Of a stretch of 64,000 nt of DNA, positions 8,504 through 17,180 are shown piece by piece. The translations under genes and the position numbers were made by a program. Each line of letters starts with the position of its first letter. The first letter of the stretch is position 1. This stretch comes from Azotobacter salinestris (GTDB lineage Bacteria > Pseudomonadota > Gammaproteobacteria > Pseudomonadales > Pseudomonadaceae), in assembly GCF_009363155.1 (NCBI RefSeq), contig NZ_CP045302.1:1-64000 (forward strand), in the 5' to 3' direction. The notes under the pieces are model-generated. The model saw only the letters and a list, made by a program, of their open reading frames with translations, was not told the DNA's origin and searched no databases.

Positions 8504-8680
8504 GCTTGGGTAAGGGGAGGGGGTTGAGGTGCCCGGACGGGCGAGGAGGGGTGTGATGGCGGCAAAAATCTTAGGACAATTTTAGGACAAAAAGCCCGCC
8601 GGCATACGCCGCTATACGCCATCTATTGGATGTGTAGCTGAGGTATTTAGCGGCCTAGAGCGGAGTTCAGGCAGGCTGAT
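8504..8680. other. Gene-free prophage end with short repeats
   Basis: No convincing gene between the methyltransferase and the att-like tRNA fragment. It contains the direct repeat TTAGGACAA (listed separately), a small GGCATACGCC hairpin region near 8601-8622, and no tRNA 5' half. Confidence 0.5.
8571..8590 (+). repeat. Direct repeat TTAGGACAA x2, 11 bp apart
   Basis: TTAGGACAA occurs at 8571-8579 and again at 8582-8590, about one helical turn apart, 90 bp inside the proposed att site. Such pairs are typical of integrase arm-type or excisionase sites; this role is inference. Confidence 0.5.
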
Positions 8681-8708
8681 AAGGGTTCGAATCCCTCCTC
8701 CACCGCCA
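8681..8708 (+). other. tRNA-Ser-like 3' end fragment, putative prophage attachment site
   Basis: The sequence has a T-loop (GGGTTCGAATCCC) followed by CTCCACC, discriminator G and an encoded CCA, the 3' quarter of a tRNA; the acceptor end resembles serine tRNAs. No matching 5' GGTGGAG, D arm or anticodon arm is found upstream, so it is not a functional tRNA. Tyrosine integrases often use tRNA 3' ends and leave such a copy at the distal end. A rho-independent terminator follows. Confidence 0.7.
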
Positions 8709-8721
8709 GATTGAATGAAAG

Positions 8722-8746
8722 AGCCCCGAGTTGATCGGGGCTTTTT
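8722..8746 (+). terminator. Rho-independent terminator after the att fragment
   Basis: AGCCCCGA at 8722-8729 pairs with TCGGGGCT at 8735-8742 around a five-base loop, with five T at 8742-8746. It was probably the terminator of the tRNA gene that served as integration target. Confidence 0.8.
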
Positions 8747-8863
8747 CATTTCCGGCCTGGAAGTTCAAGGCTGTTCGCGGGAGTCTTCTCTCCTGTCCCT
8801 CCGCTTCGCCCAGCCAGAATGTTTCATGCCGTGGTGCCCGTCGGGGCGAGGGCCTGTCGTCGC

Positions 8864-9313
8864 TCAGGTGGACAGGCCGGAGAGGCTGCCATTGCGTCGG
8901 GAGCGCCCGTCCGGACCGTAGAGGGAGTGTCCGGCCGCTTCGTGCAGGAAGTTCAGGATGCGCTGGTTATGGCCCAGGCGCGTGCGAATGGTGTCGCCAT
9001 TGAGGCGGTTCAGCAGTTGGGCGTGGCTGGCCAGCTCGAGCAGTTGTTGCCACGCGGCGAGACAGTCGGCGTCCGTGGCGGCCTGTTCGGCGCCGCGGCG
9101 TCCTGCGCCGTAGCCCAGCTTGATCTGGGCATTGCTGCGTTGATTTTCCAGGTGTTCGAGTTCGCTCAGCAGGCCCTGCTTGGCGGCGGCCAGGTCGCTC
9201 AGGCGCTGGCCGTCGATGGCGGCTTCGGTCAGCGCCTGCTGCTCCTCTTCGAGAAGGGTGATGAAGCGCTGCAGAGTCTGTTGCTGGGTCGCGAGATGCT
9301 TGCTCAGGCTCAT
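8864..9313 (-). CDS. flgN: FlgN, export chaperone for FlgK and FlgL
   Basis: A 149-residue, mostly helical protein with a long coiled coil (residues 5-75) and a C-terminal NQRILNFLHEAAGHSLYGPDG segment, the binding region for hook-filament junction proteins in the FlgN family. It keeps FlgK and FlgL unfolded in the cytoplasm and delivers them to the export gate. It lies 24 bp downstream of flgM, so both come from the FliA promoter at 9656-9682. Length is normal. It is the flagellar gene nearest the prophage end. Confidence 0.88.
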   Translation of the reverse strand: MSLSKHLATQQQTLQRFITLLEEEQQALTEAAIDGQRLSDLAAAKQGLLSELEHLENQRSNAQIKLGYGAGRRGAEQAATDADCLAAWQQLLELASHAQLLNRLNGDTIRTRLGHNQRILNFLHEAAGHSLYGPDGRSRRNGSLSGLST

Positions 9314-9337
9314 GGAAATCCTTTCGGGTGAGAACTG

Positions 9338-9622
9338 TCAGGCGCCGTCGTCGAGCAGTTCGCGGACGCTTTCGATCAATCCTTCGGCGATGCGTTCGGG
9401 GCGAATCTGCAGGCGGCCTTCGCCGATTGCCTGGCGTATTTCCATGACGCGGGCCATGTCGATATCCTGTGTGGCATCCGTCTCTATGGGTTGGCCGATG
9501 TGGGCGATGGCGGCGGGCGATTCCGTTTGAGTGGGGGCATCGCCGCGACGGATGCGGAGGCCGGCCTCCCGGTTGTCGGCTGGTCGTGCGGCGCCCGGCG
9601 AAGCGGCATTGTCGATTTTCAC
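9338..9622 (-). CDS. flgM: FlgM, anti-sigma-28 factor
   Basis: A 94-residue protein when started at GTG 9622 (VKIDNAASPG), which has GAGGGA upstream; a longer ATG frame would read into the promoter. The disordered N-terminus and the C-terminal half with DIDMARVMEIRQAIGEGRLQI are typical of FlgM, whose C-terminal helices wrap FliA. It blocks FliA until the hook is complete, then is exported. It is followed by flgN and preceded by a near-consensus FliA promoter, giving negative feedback. Confidence 0.9.
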   Translation of the reverse strand: MKIDNAASPGAARPADNREAGLRIRRGDAPTQTESPAAIAHIGQPIETDATQDIDMARVMEIRQAIGEGRLQIRPERIAEGLIESVRELLDDGA

Positions 9623-9655
9623 GGTGGATTTCCCTCGCAGTGTTCCCGATGCAAA

Positions 9656-9682
9656 GTATCGGCCCTCGGCGGGCAAACTTGA
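9656..9682 (-). promoter_or_regulatory. FliA (sigma-28) promoter for flgMN
   Basis: On the minus strand TCAAGTTT (9682-9675), 11 bp, then GCCGATAC (9663-9656), against the consensus TAAAGTTT-N11-GCCGATAA. It ends 34 bp before the GTG of flgM. Confidence 0.85.
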
Positions 9683-9722
9683 ACTTTTGCTGCACCAAAA
9701 TGCGCAAGCTGCGAGCTGAAAT

Positions 9723-10418
9723 TCACGGGCCGGCCTGCAGCCGATTACGACCTATGACCCTGCCGCGCAGCACTTCCCCCTCTTCGGTGCGCACCCGCAC
9801 CAGGCCGTTCAGGCTGCCGCTGTCGAGTGCAGTGGCTTTCCGGCTGATGGTGAAGCCGGGGCCCCGGGCCTCGAGGACAACCAGAGCATTGCGCTCGATC
9901 AGTTCGGGGGCGCGCAGGGCGCTGCGCTGGAACGTGCTGCCCTCGGCGATGGCACGCGTGGCCTGCATGCCGAGAATCTCGTCGCCCGCAATGGCCGCAT
10001 TGCGGGGCAGGCGCTCCAGTGGTCCCTGGCGTATCGCCAGCATGTCCGGCTCGATGATTTCCCCGGGCTCTATCGAGCGTCGGGCGATCGCATATTCCCC
10101 AAAGATGCCGACGAAGGCCTGCAGGTAGCGGGCGGGCTGGTTGTCGCCGGCGCACTGGACGCCTATTGCGAGCCGTCCCGGCAGGCGCTGATTCGGTTGC
10201 GGCAGAAACGGCCTTGGGTCGTCGCAGTCGGGAAGTGCGGCGGCCGGGCGCTCGAGCTCGATTCGCAGCTCCTGCCGGTCGCTGGGCGGCAGGCGCTGCG
10301 CGATCAACTCGCGGACCCTGGCTTCCAGCAGGTCCGGTTCGGCCTTGGCCGGCTGCCAGACCAGCAGGCACGACAAGGCCCCCGTCAGGAGGAAGCGGAG
10401 CGGAGGGAGGCGCGACAT
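9723..10418 (-). CDS. flgA: FlgA, P-ring assembly chaperone
   Basis: A 231-residue periplasmic protein. I start it at ATG 10418 (MSRLPPLRFLL), where a classic signal peptide ends at about PAKA; an upstream ATG only adds an Arg-rich tail. The C-terminal SAF domain carries RRSIEPGEII, then QATRAIAEGSTF and ending VLRGRVIGRNRLQ, the family pattern. FlgA helps FlgI polymerise into the P ring around the rod. It is transcribed away from flgB across a 160 bp intergenic region. Confidence 0.9.
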   Translation of the reverse strand: MSRLPPLRFLLTGALSCLLVWQPAKAEPDLLEARVRELIAQRLPPSDRQELRIELERPAAALPDCDDPRPFLPQPNQRLPGRLAIGVQCAGDNQPARYLQAFVGIFGEYAIARRSIEPGEIIEPDMLAIRQGPLERLPRNAAIAGDEILGMQATRAIAEGSTFQRSALRAPELIERNALVVLEARGPGFTISRKATALDSGSLNGLVRVRTEEGEVLRGRVIGRNRLQAGP

Positions 10419-10578
10419 GCGGTTGTTCCGTCGGCGGCGGGACGGAGATTCTAGGGAGTATGGCATCGGGACAGAAGGGCAGAATTGGTTGGTAAATGCG
10501 AGCCTGTTTCTGCCTTTGCCCCGAAGGGCGTGCCGCTATTCTGCCATCAATTAAATGATCATCAGGGGAATCGCAGGC
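10419..10578. promoter_or_regulatory. Divergent flgA / flgB intergenic region
   Basis: 160 bp between two divergent early flagellar genes. It should hold the FlhDC-dependent class II promoters, but I see no convincing FlhDC box or FliA site. The stretch just before flgB is more AT-rich than its surroundings. Confidence 0.4.
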
Positions 10579-10989
10579 ATGCTCGACAAGCTCGACGCTT
10601 CGCTGCGCTTTCAGCAGGAAGCCTTGAACCTGCGCACCGAGCGCCATCAGGTACTGGCCGCCAACATCGCCAATGCCGACACGCCGGAATTCCGTGCGCG
10701 CGATTTCGACTTTTCCCGCGAGCTGGCCAAGGCCGTCAAGGAGGGGCGAGGCTCTTCCTCCATGCACCTGGCGACCACCTCGTCGCGGCATCTGCAGGGA
10801 GCTTCATTGACGTTCGCGGTGCGCGAGCTGCTCTATCGGGTTCCCGACCAACCCAGCCTGGATGGGAACACCGTGGACATGGACCGCGAGCGCGCGCAAT
10901 TCGTCGATAACACGGTGCGCTACCAGGCCAGCCTGACCTTTTTGAACAGTCGCCTGCAGGGGCTCAAGACTGCCATGCAGCCGGAGTGA
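10579..10989 (+). CDS. flgB: FlgB, proximal rod protein
   Basis: A 136-residue rod protein. ATG 10579 (MLDKLDASLRFQQEAL) is chosen over an in-frame ATG at 10555 because family members begin MLDKLD and AGGGGA lies upstream. The conserved LAANIANADTPEFRARDFDF segment near residue 32 and the C-terminal DNTVRYQASLTFLNSRL helix form the helical D0 domain that stacks into the rod. It opens the rightward operon flgBCDEFGHIJ. Confidence 0.93.
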   Translation: MLDKLDASLRFQQEALNLRTERHQVLAANIANADTPEFRARDFDFSRELAKAVKEGRGSSSMHLATTSSRHLQGASLTFAVRELLYRVPDQPSLDGNTVDMDRERAQFVDNTVRYQASLTFLNSRLQGLKTAMQPE

Positions 10990-11007
10990 GTGGAGTAGTA
11001 GGACAGC

Positions 11008-11415
11008 ATGTCGATGTTCAGCATCTTCGATATCGCCGGCTCGGCACTGAGCGCACAGTCGCAGCGAATGAACGTGACCGCCAGCAACCTGGCCAACGTG
11101 GACAGTGTCGGGGGCGAGGATGGCCAGGCCTACCGTGCCAAGCATGTGCTCTTCGAAACCCAGGCCCGCGGGCGTTCCGCAACCGGCGGGGTGCGAGTGG
11201 TCCAGGTCGTGGAGGATCCTTCGCCACTGCGCCAGGAGTACCGTCCCGAGCACCCGCTGGCCAACGAGGAAGGCTACGTGAGCCTGCCCAACGTCGAGCC
11301 CGTGCATGAAATGGTCAACATGATCGCCGCCTCGCGCTCCTACCAGGCCAACGTGGAGGTGATGAACACCAGCAAGCAGATGCTGCTGAAAACCCTGACT
11401 CTCGGCGAGGGCTGA
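11008..11415 (+). CDS. flgC: FlgC, proximal rod protein
   Basis: A 135-residue rod protein with [27 protein letters not shown] at the N-terminus and [27 protein letters not shown] at the C-terminus, the paired helices of axial proteins. Together with FlgB, FlgF and FliE it builds the proximal rod between MS ring and distal rod. It lies 18 bp behind flgB with a weak GGA site. Length is normal. Confidence 0.94.
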   Translation: MSMFSIFDIAGSALSAQSQRMNVTASNLANVDSVGGEDGQAYRAKHVLFETQARGRSATGGVRVVQVVEDPSPLRQEYRPEHPLANEEGYVSLPNVEPVHEMVNMIAASRSYQANVEVMNTSKQMLLKTLTLGEG

Positions 11416-11423
11416 ATTCCTTC

Positions 11424-12092
11424 ATGAGCACCATCGATACCTCGGTCGTCAGCGCCCTCAATGGCAATGTCGGCTCGACGCAGAGCAAGAGTACCGCCGA
11501 CGATCTGCGGGAAAACTTCATGACCCTGCTGGTCACGCAGCTGCAGAACCAGGACCCGCTGAAGCCCATGGAGAACGCCGAGCTGACCTCGCAGCTGGCG
11601 CAGATCAACACGCTCAACGGCATCGAGCAGCTCAACTCCACCCTGGAGAGCATCACCGGGCAGATCGACGAGAGCCAGGCGCTGCAGGCTGCGGCGCTGG
11701 TCGGTCATGGCGTGCTGGTACCGGGCAGCCAGGTGCTGGTCGGCAACCAGGAGGCAACGCCGTTCGGCATCGAACTGGGGCAGGCAGCCGGCTCGGTCAA
11801 GGTGACCCTGACCGACGGAGCCGGCAAGGCGGTACGCCAGTTCGATCTGGGAGCCCTCGACGCCGGCGTGCATTCCTTCCAGTGGGACGCCGTCTTGGAG
11901 GATGGCAGCGCGGCTCCGGACGGCGCCTACAAGATGACGATCGAGGCCATTGCCGACGGCAAGGCAGTGTCCGCCACCACCCTGAACTATGCCCTGGTCG
12001 GCGGCGTGACCCGCAGCGCCAGCGGTCCGCTGCTGGATCTGGGTGCCCTCCAGGGCAAGGTCAGCCTGCAGGACGTCCGGCAGATTCTCTAA
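11424..12092 (+). CDS. flgD: FlgD, hook capping protein
   Basis: A 222-residue protein. The N-terminus holds DDLRENFMTLLVTQLQNQDPLKPMEN and LTSQLAQINTLNGIEQLN, the conserved scaffolding region; residues 80-200 form the Tudor/FNIII-like pair with GAHSFQWD-type ending (VHSFQWDAVLEDG). FlgD caps the growing hook so that FlgE can fold, and is later replaced by FlgK. It starts nine bases after flgC. Confidence 0.94.
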   Translation: MSTIDTSVVSALNGNVGSTQSKSTADDLRENFMTLLVTQLQNQDPLKPMENAELTSQLAQINTLNGIEQLNSTLESITGQIDESQALQAAALVGHGVLVPGSQVLVGNQEATPFGIELGQAAGSVKVTLTDGAGKAVRQFDLGALDAGVHSFQWDAVLEDGSAAPDGAYKMTIEAIADGKAVSATTLNYALVGGVTRSASGPLLDLGALQGKVSLQDVRQIL

Positions 12093-12168
12093 GGGCGTTT
12101 CCCGCCGATCCAGGATTTCTGGTCAACCCGACAGTCGGTCGGTAGCCATAACCTTCACGGAGCAAAAC

Positions 12169-13719
12169 ATGGGTTTTTCGCAAGCATTGAGTGGTCTCAA
12201 CGCCGCCTCCACCAACCTCAACGTGGTGAGCAACAACATTGCCAACTCGCAGACTGTTGGTTTCAAGAGTTCCATTACCCAGTTCGCCGACATCTATGCC
12301 GGTGCCAAGGTCGGTTTGGGAACTCGGGTCGCAGCTGTCGTGCAGAACTTCAACTCCGGCAACCTGGAAACCACTGATCGCGTTCTTGATCTGGCCATCA
12401 GCGGTTCGGGCTTCTTCCGTCTGGAACAGGGCGGCCAGATGGTTTATTCGCGCAACGGCCAACTGACCCTGACTGCCGATGGTTATCTGGAGAATGCCCA
12501 GGGGGCGCGCCTGGTGGGGGCAGACGGCATCATCCGGATTCCCGCCGAGGGCTTGAGGGCAAGCCCGACGAGCGAGGTCAAGGCCACGCTGAACCTGGAT
12601 GCCGGCACCGATTTAGTGACTGTGGAGTTCGACTCGGCCAATCCGGCTACCTACTCTTATGCCAATGCTGCCACTGTCTATGACTCGCTGGGTAATGCGC
12701 ATCAACTGACCACCTATTACCGCAAGGTGGATATCAATCAATGGGAAGTGCATGCTGCGCTGGATGGCAAGGACATTACTCCAATCGCGGCGCCCATGGT
12801 CTCGTTCAATAGCAGCGGGATTTTGCAGGACAGCCCTGTGCTTGAGCCCATTCCTGCAGATTATGAAGGCGCTGATAAATATCTGACCGATAACGGTTAC
12901 ATAGATGTTCAGGCTTACCTGGATGTCAGGGCTGCTTACGAGGCCGATCCTACCAACCCGGCGCCCCCCGCTATAAGCGAGACTGATCATCCTCAATTTC
13001 AACAGTATGTGGATGATTTTCTTGCTTATAAAGACTACAGAAAGAGTGTAGAAGGGCCTGTCGTCGCTGATTATGGCAATACTCAGGACTACTTGGATGC
13101 CAAGGTTGCCTATGAGGCCGACCCGACCCAGCCCAATCCAGACCCTATAGACGCGACTCTTTATCCAGAAGCTCAAGCCTATCTAGATCATTTGGCGGCC
13201 TATAACTTGGGCCCTGTATATAAACCTGCTGCTTTTTCCATTTCTGCGGCTGAGCTTAACAATGGTGCCGCGACCCTGTCTTTCCAGCTGGATCTGACCG
13301 GAACCAACCAGTTCGGCAACGACTTCGAGGTATCCGGCCTGACCCAGAATGGCTACACCACTGGCGGTTTGATGGGTTTCAGCGTGGATGTGAACGGCAA
13401 CATCGTCGGCAAGTACTCGAACGAGCAGACCCAAATCCTCGGCCAGATCCAACTGGCCAGCTTCCGCAACCCGGAGGGCCTGCAGCCAGTGGGCGACAAC
13501 GTCTGGATCGAGACAGCGGCCTCGGGGCAGGCCCTGGCGGGTGTAGCCGGTGCCGGTCAGTTCGGAACGATCGAGAGCGGGGTGGTGGAAACCTCCAACG
13601 TCGATCTGACCAAGGAACTGGTCAACCTGATCATCGCCCAGCGCAACTTCCAGGCCAACGCCCAGTCGGTGAAGACGCAAAGCGACGTACTCGAGCAGGC
13701 GGTCAACCTCGGCCGCTGA
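12169..13719 (+). CDS. flgE: FlgE, hook protein, with a large internal insertion
   Basis: A 516-residue hook protein, about 110 longer than Salmonella FlgE. Start ATG 12169 (MGFSQALSGLNAAST) follows ACGGAG. The N-terminal D0/D1 part has NNIANSQTVGFKSS, and the C-terminal part ends DLTKELVNLIIAQRNFQANAQSVKT and DVLEQAVNLGR. Residues about 225-350 (bases 12841-13220) are an insertion in the outer domain, visibly AT-richer than the rest, Tyr- and Asp-rich, and containing two copies of a YLD-x3-AYEADPT-type repeat. The core needed for hook assembly is intact, so the insertion should project from the hook surface. Its role is unknown. Confidence 0.92.
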   Translation: MGFSQALSGLNAASTNLNVVSNNIANSQTVGFKSSITQFADIYAGAKVGLGTRVAAVVQNFNSGNLETTDRVLDLAISGSGFFRLEQGGQMVYSRNGQLTLTADGYLENAQGARLVGADGIIRIPAEGLRASPTSEVKATLNLDAGTDLVTVEFDSANPATYSYANAATVYDSLGNAHQLTTYYRKVDINQWEVHAALDGKDITPIAAPMVSFNSSGILQDSPVLEPIPADYEGADKYLTDNGYIDVQAYLDVRAAYEADPTNPAPPAISETDHPQFQQYVDDFLAYKDYRKSVEGPVVADYGNTQDYLDAKVAYEADPTQPNPDPIDATLYPEAQAYLDHLAAYNLGPVYKPAAFSISAAELNNGAATLSFQLDLTGTNQFGNDFEVSGLTQNGYTTGGLMGFSVDVNGNIVGKYSNEQTQILGQIQLASFRNPEGLQPVGDNVWIETAASGQALAGVAGAGQFGTIESGVVETSNVDLTKELVNLIIAQRNFQANAQSVKTQSDVLEQAVNLGR

Positions 13720-13732
13720 CGGAGCCTGATCC

Positions 13733-14488
13733 ATGGATCGCATGCTGTTCACCGCCATGAGCGGCGCCAAGCAGAGCCTCGACCAGCAGGCGGTGGTCAC
13801 GCACAACCTGGCCAACGCGGTGACGCCGGGCTTCCGTGCCCAGTTGATGGAGATGCAAGCCGTGCCGGTCGGTGGCGAGGGCCTGCCGACCCGCACCTCG
13901 GTACGGGTCGCCACTTCCGGCGCCGATTTCAGCCAGGGACCGGTCACCCGCACCGGCCGCGGTCTGGATGTTGCGCTCGACGGCAATGCCTGGCTGGCGG
14001 TGCAGGCCGCCGACGGCAGCGAGGCCTATACCCGACGCGGCGATGTGCAGATCGACGGCAACGGCATGATGACGGTGGCCGGTCATCCGGTGATCGGTGA
14101 CGGCGGCCCCCTGATGGTGCCGCTGGGCAGCGAGGTGACCATCGGCGCCGACGGTACTGTCAGTGTGGTGGAGGAGGGACAGGACCCCGACACCAGTGCC
14201 GCGGTCGGCCGCCTGAAACTGGCGACCGCCGCTCCCGGGGAGCTCGAGCGCGGCGAGGACGGCCTGTTCCGCGCGCCGCCGGACGATGCCGGAGTCTCCC
14301 AGCCGCTGGCGGCCGACGATGCCGCGCGACTGGTCACCGGAGCCCTGGAGGGCAGCAACGTCAGCGCCACCGAAGCCATGGTGGCCATGATCGACAACGC
14401 GCGGCGCTATGAGATGCAGATGAAGGCCATCGACAGCGCCGACGACAACGCCCAGCGCGCCAACAGCCTGCTGTCCCTGCAGGGCTGA
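13733..14488 (+). CDS. flgF: FlgF, proximal rod protein
   Basis: A 251-residue rod protein beginning [28 protein letters not shown], then a D1 region with [12 protein letters not shown] and [12 protein letters not shown]. The C-terminus carries [26 protein letters not shown], the second D0 helix. Length fits the family. It lies 13 bp after flgE. It forms part of the proximal rod below FlgG. Confidence 0.93.
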   Translation: MDRMLFTAMSGAKQSLDQQAVVTHNLANAVTPGFRAQLMEMQAVPVGGEGLPTRTSVRVATSGADFSQGPVTRTGRGLDVALDGNAWLAVQAADGSEAYTRRGDVQIDGNGMMTVAGHPVIGDGGPLMVPLGSEVTIGADGTVSVVEEGQDPDTSAAVGRLKLATAAPGELERGEDGLFRAPPDDAGVSQPLAADDAARLVTGALEGSNVSATEAMVAMIDNARRYEMQMKAIDSADDNAQRANSLLSLQG

Positions 14489-14534
14489 CAGGCATGGCCG
14501 TCGCGATGGCCGTGATACGGAGAAGAATTCACCG

Positions 14535-15317
14535 ATGATCAGATCACTGTGGACGGCCAAGACCGGCCTCGAGTCCCAGCAGGTGCAGATGGACGTGATC
14601 GCCAACAACCTGGCGAACGTCGGCACCAACGGCTTCAAGCGCACCCGCGCGGTGTTCGAGGACCTGCTCTACCAGAACCTGCGCCAGCCCGGTGCCGACA
14701 ACACCACCCAGACCAAGCTGCCGTCCGGTCTGCAGATCGGTACCGGCGTACGTCCGGTAGCCACCGAGCGCCTGCACAGCCAGGGCAACCTGCAGGGGAC
14801 CGAGAACTCGAACGACCTGGCGATCAACGGCAAGGGTTTCTTCCAGGTCGAGATGCCCGACGGCACCACCGCCTACACCCGCGACGGCAGCTTCCAGCTT
14901 GACGAGAACGGCCAGATGGTCACCTCCAGCGGTTATCTGCTGATGGGCGGCATCACCATTCCCGAGAACGCCCTGTCGGTGACCATCAGCCAGGACGGCA
15001 TCGTCTCGGTGACCCAGCCGGGCAATGCCCAGCCCAACCAGGTCGGCCAGCTCAACCTGGCGCTGTTCATCAATCCGGCCGGCCTGCAGAGCATCGGCGA
15101 GAACCTCTACCTGGAGACCGCCAGCTCAGGCGCGCCCAACGAGAACATTCCAGGCAGCAACGGGGCTGGCCGCCTCTACCAGGGCTACGTGGAGACTTCC
15201 AACGTCAACGTGGTGGAAGAGATGGTCAGCATGATCCAGACCCAGCGCGCCTACGAGATCAACAGCAAGGCCGTGGAAACCTCGGACGAGATGCTCGCGC
15301 GTCTGGCCCAGCTGTAA
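14535..15317 (+). CDS. flgG: FlgG, distal rod protein
   Basis: A 260-residue protein of the standard FlgG length. The N-terminus [16 protein letters not shown] is followed by [28 protein letters not shown], with the FlgG-specific segment that keeps the rod stiff, and then [16 protein letters not shown]. The C-terminal [24 protein letters not shown] is almost invariant in the family. FlgG makes up the distal rod that passes through the P and L rings. Confidence 0.95.
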   Translation: MIRSLWTAKTGLESQQVQMDVIANNLANVGTNGFKRTRAVFEDLLYQNLRQPGADNTTQTKLPSGLQIGTGVRPVATERLHSQGNLQGTENSNDLAINGKGFFQVEMPDGTTAYTRDGSFQLDENGQMVTSSGYLLMGGITIPENALSVTISQDGIVSVTQPGNAQPNQVGQLNLALFINPAGLQSIGENLYLETASSGAPNENIPGSNGAGRLYQGYVETSNVNVVEEMVSMIQTQRAYEINSKAVETSDEMLARLAQL

Positions 15318-15321
15318 GCGC

Positions 15322-16020
15322 ATGGCGAGGAATAGTCGAGTGCTCCGTGCAGGGAGGCTGCGCCCGAGTCACGGGCTGCTGCTGGCGGCTCTGCTGTCCG
15401 CGGCCGGCTGCGCGCAGCTGCCGCGGACTTCGGTGGTCAAGGATGAACCCATGGAGGTTCCCCGGATGGCGCCGCGGCAGGCCAACGGCTCCATCTTCCA
15501 GACCGGCCAGATCTACCAGCCGCTGTTCGAGGACCGCCGGCCGCGGATGATCGGTGACATCCTGACCATCGTGCTCAACGAGCAGGTCAGCGCCAGCAAG
15601 AACTCGGCCTCCAATGCCAGCCGCTCGGGGGGCATGTCGGTAGGGCTGTCCACGACTTCGGACAAGCCGGAAAAGGTAGGCGAGTTCGCCGCCGACGCCT
15701 CGGGCGACAACGACTTCGCCGGCAGCGGCGGGTCGCGGGCAAACAACTCCTTCACCGGCACCATCACCGTGACGGTGCAGCAGGTGATGCCCAACGGCAA
15801 CCTGCGTGTAGTCGGCGAAAAGCAGATCGCCATCAACCAGGGTACCGAATACATCCGCTTCTCCGGTCTGGTCAATCCGCGCACCATCACCGTGCAGAAC
15901 ACGGTGTCCTCGACCCTGGTGTCCATGGCCCGCATCGAGTACGTCGGCGACGGCTACATCAACGAGGCCCAGCACATGGGCTGGCTGCAGCGCTTCTTCC
16001 TCAACGTGTCCCCATTCTGA
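15322..16020 (+). CDS. flgH: FlgH, L-ring lipoprotein
   Basis: A 232-residue outer-membrane lipoprotein. The signal peptide has a basic start and a lipobox ending LSAAGC (Cys about residue 30), the site of lipid attachment. Conserved blocks include GSIF-x-TG (here NGSIFQTG), [21 protein letters not shown], and the C-terminal GLVNPRTI with [13 protein letters not shown]. FlgH forms the bushing in the outer membrane. It begins four bases after flgG and its stop overlaps flgI (TGATG). Confidence 0.94.
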   Translation: MARNSRVLRAGRLRPSHGLLLAALLSAAGCAQLPRTSVVKDEPMEVPRMAPRQANGSIFQTGQIYQPLFEDRRPRMIGDILTIVLNEQVSASKNSASNASRSGGMSVGLSTTSDKPEKVGEFAADASGDNDFAGSGGSRANNSFTGTITVTVQQVMPNGNLRVVGEKQIAINQGTEYIRFSGLVNPRTITVQNTVSSTLVSMARIEYVGDGYINEAQHMGWLQRFFLNVSPF

Positions 16021-17180
16021 TGCCTTCTGCCATGGCCGATACCCTTTCCCGCCCTACGTCCTTCGCCGCTGCGGCATGCCGGACGCTGTGCCGGCTGATC
16101 TGTCTCGCCTGCCTGCTGCTTCCGGTCGAAGCGCCGGCCGAGCAGGTGCGCGACATCGCCGACTTCGCCGGCGTGCGCAACAACGTGCTGGTCGGCTACG
16201 GCCTGGTGGTCGGTCTGGACGGAACCGGCGACCAGACCACCCAGACGCCGTTCACCGAGCAGGGGCTGACCAACATGCTGTCGCAGCTGGGCATCACCGT
16301 ACCGGCCGGCAGCAACATGCAGATGCGCAACGTCGCGGCGGTGATGGTGACCGCCAACCTGCCGCCGTTCGCCCGTCCCGGCCAGCAGGTCGACGTCGTC
16401 GTCTCCTCCATCGGCAACGCCCGCAGCCTGCGCGGCGGTACCCTGCTGATGACGCCGCTCAAGGGCATGGACGGAGAGACCTACGCCCTGGCCCAGGGCA
16501 ACCTGCTGGTGGGCGGGGTCGGTGCCCAGGCCAACGGCAGCAGCGTGCAGATCAACCAGCAGGCCGGCGGGCGGATCGCCCGCGGCGCGCTGGTGGAGCG
16601 CGAGGTGCCGCTCGAGCTGGGCAGTCCCCGGGGCGAGCTCGACCTCTACCTGCGCAATCCCGATTTCGCCACCGCCCGGCGGGTGGTGCTCGCCATCAAC
16701 AACGAGTTCGGCCGTACCGTGGCGTCCGCCCATGACGGTGGCCTGATCCGCCTGCAGGGACCCTCGTCGCCGAACGAGCGGGTCAACTTCATGGCGCGGG
16801 TGGAGGGCGTCCAGGTCATGCCGATGGCGGAGCGGCCCAAGGTGATCGTCAACTCGCGTACCGGCGCCGTGGTGCTCAATGGTGCGGTCAAGCTGCACCG
16901 GGCCGCCGTGGCGCACGGCAACCTGTCGATCGTCATCGACACCGACAACCGCGTCTCCCAGCCGGAGCCCTTCAGCCGGGGGCAGACGGTGGTGGCGCCG
17001 AACAGCGAGATCTCCATCGAGCAGCAGGGCGGCGCCCTGCACCTGGTCGAGGGCAGCGCCGATCTGATGGACGTGGTCAAGGCACTCAACACCCTGGGCG
17101 CCACGCCCCAGGATCTGATGTCGATCCTCGAAGCCCTGAAGGCCGCCGGCTCCCTGCGCGCCGACCTGGAGATCATCTGA
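16020..17180 (+). CDS. flgI: FlgI, P-ring protein
   Basis: A 386-residue periplasmic protein. The signal peptide is rather long, with a hydrophobic core CRLICLACLLLPVEAPA; an alternative ATG at 16032 would shorten it by four residues. The mature part opens with VRDIADFAGVRNNVLVGYGLVVGL and GTGDQT, then QMRNVAAVMVTANLPPFARPG, nearly identical to the family consensus, and ends with LMSILEALKAAGSL. It polymerises with help from FlgA. Stops overlap on both sides, indicating tight coupling. Confidence 0.94.
   Translation: MPSAMADTLSRPTSFAAAACRTLCRLICLACLLLPVEAPAEQVRDIADFAGVRNNVLVGYGLVVGLDGTGDQTTQTPFTEQGLTNMLSQLGITVPAGSNMQMRNVAAVMVTANLPPFARPGQQVDVVVSSIGNARSLRGGTLLMTPLKGMDGETYALAQGNLLVGGVGAQANGSSVQINQQAGGRIARGALVEREVPLELGSPRGELDLYLRNPDFATARRVVLAINNEFGRTVASAHDGGLIRLQGPSSPNERVNFMARVEGVQVMPMAERPKVIVNSRTGAVVLNGAVKLHRAAVAHGNLSIVIDTDNRVSQPEPFSRGQTVVAPNSEISIEQQGGALHLVEGSADLMDVVKALNTLGATPQDLMSILEALKAAGSLRADLEII

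Noticed and set aside
8681-8708. Complete tRNA gene
   Set aside because: Only the T arm, acceptor 3' strand and CCA are present; no D arm, anticodon arm or matching 5' strand upstream.
12043-12168. Longer start for flgE
   Set aside because: It would overlap flgD and lacks homology; hook proteins begin at the MGFSQALSGL segment encoded from 12169.
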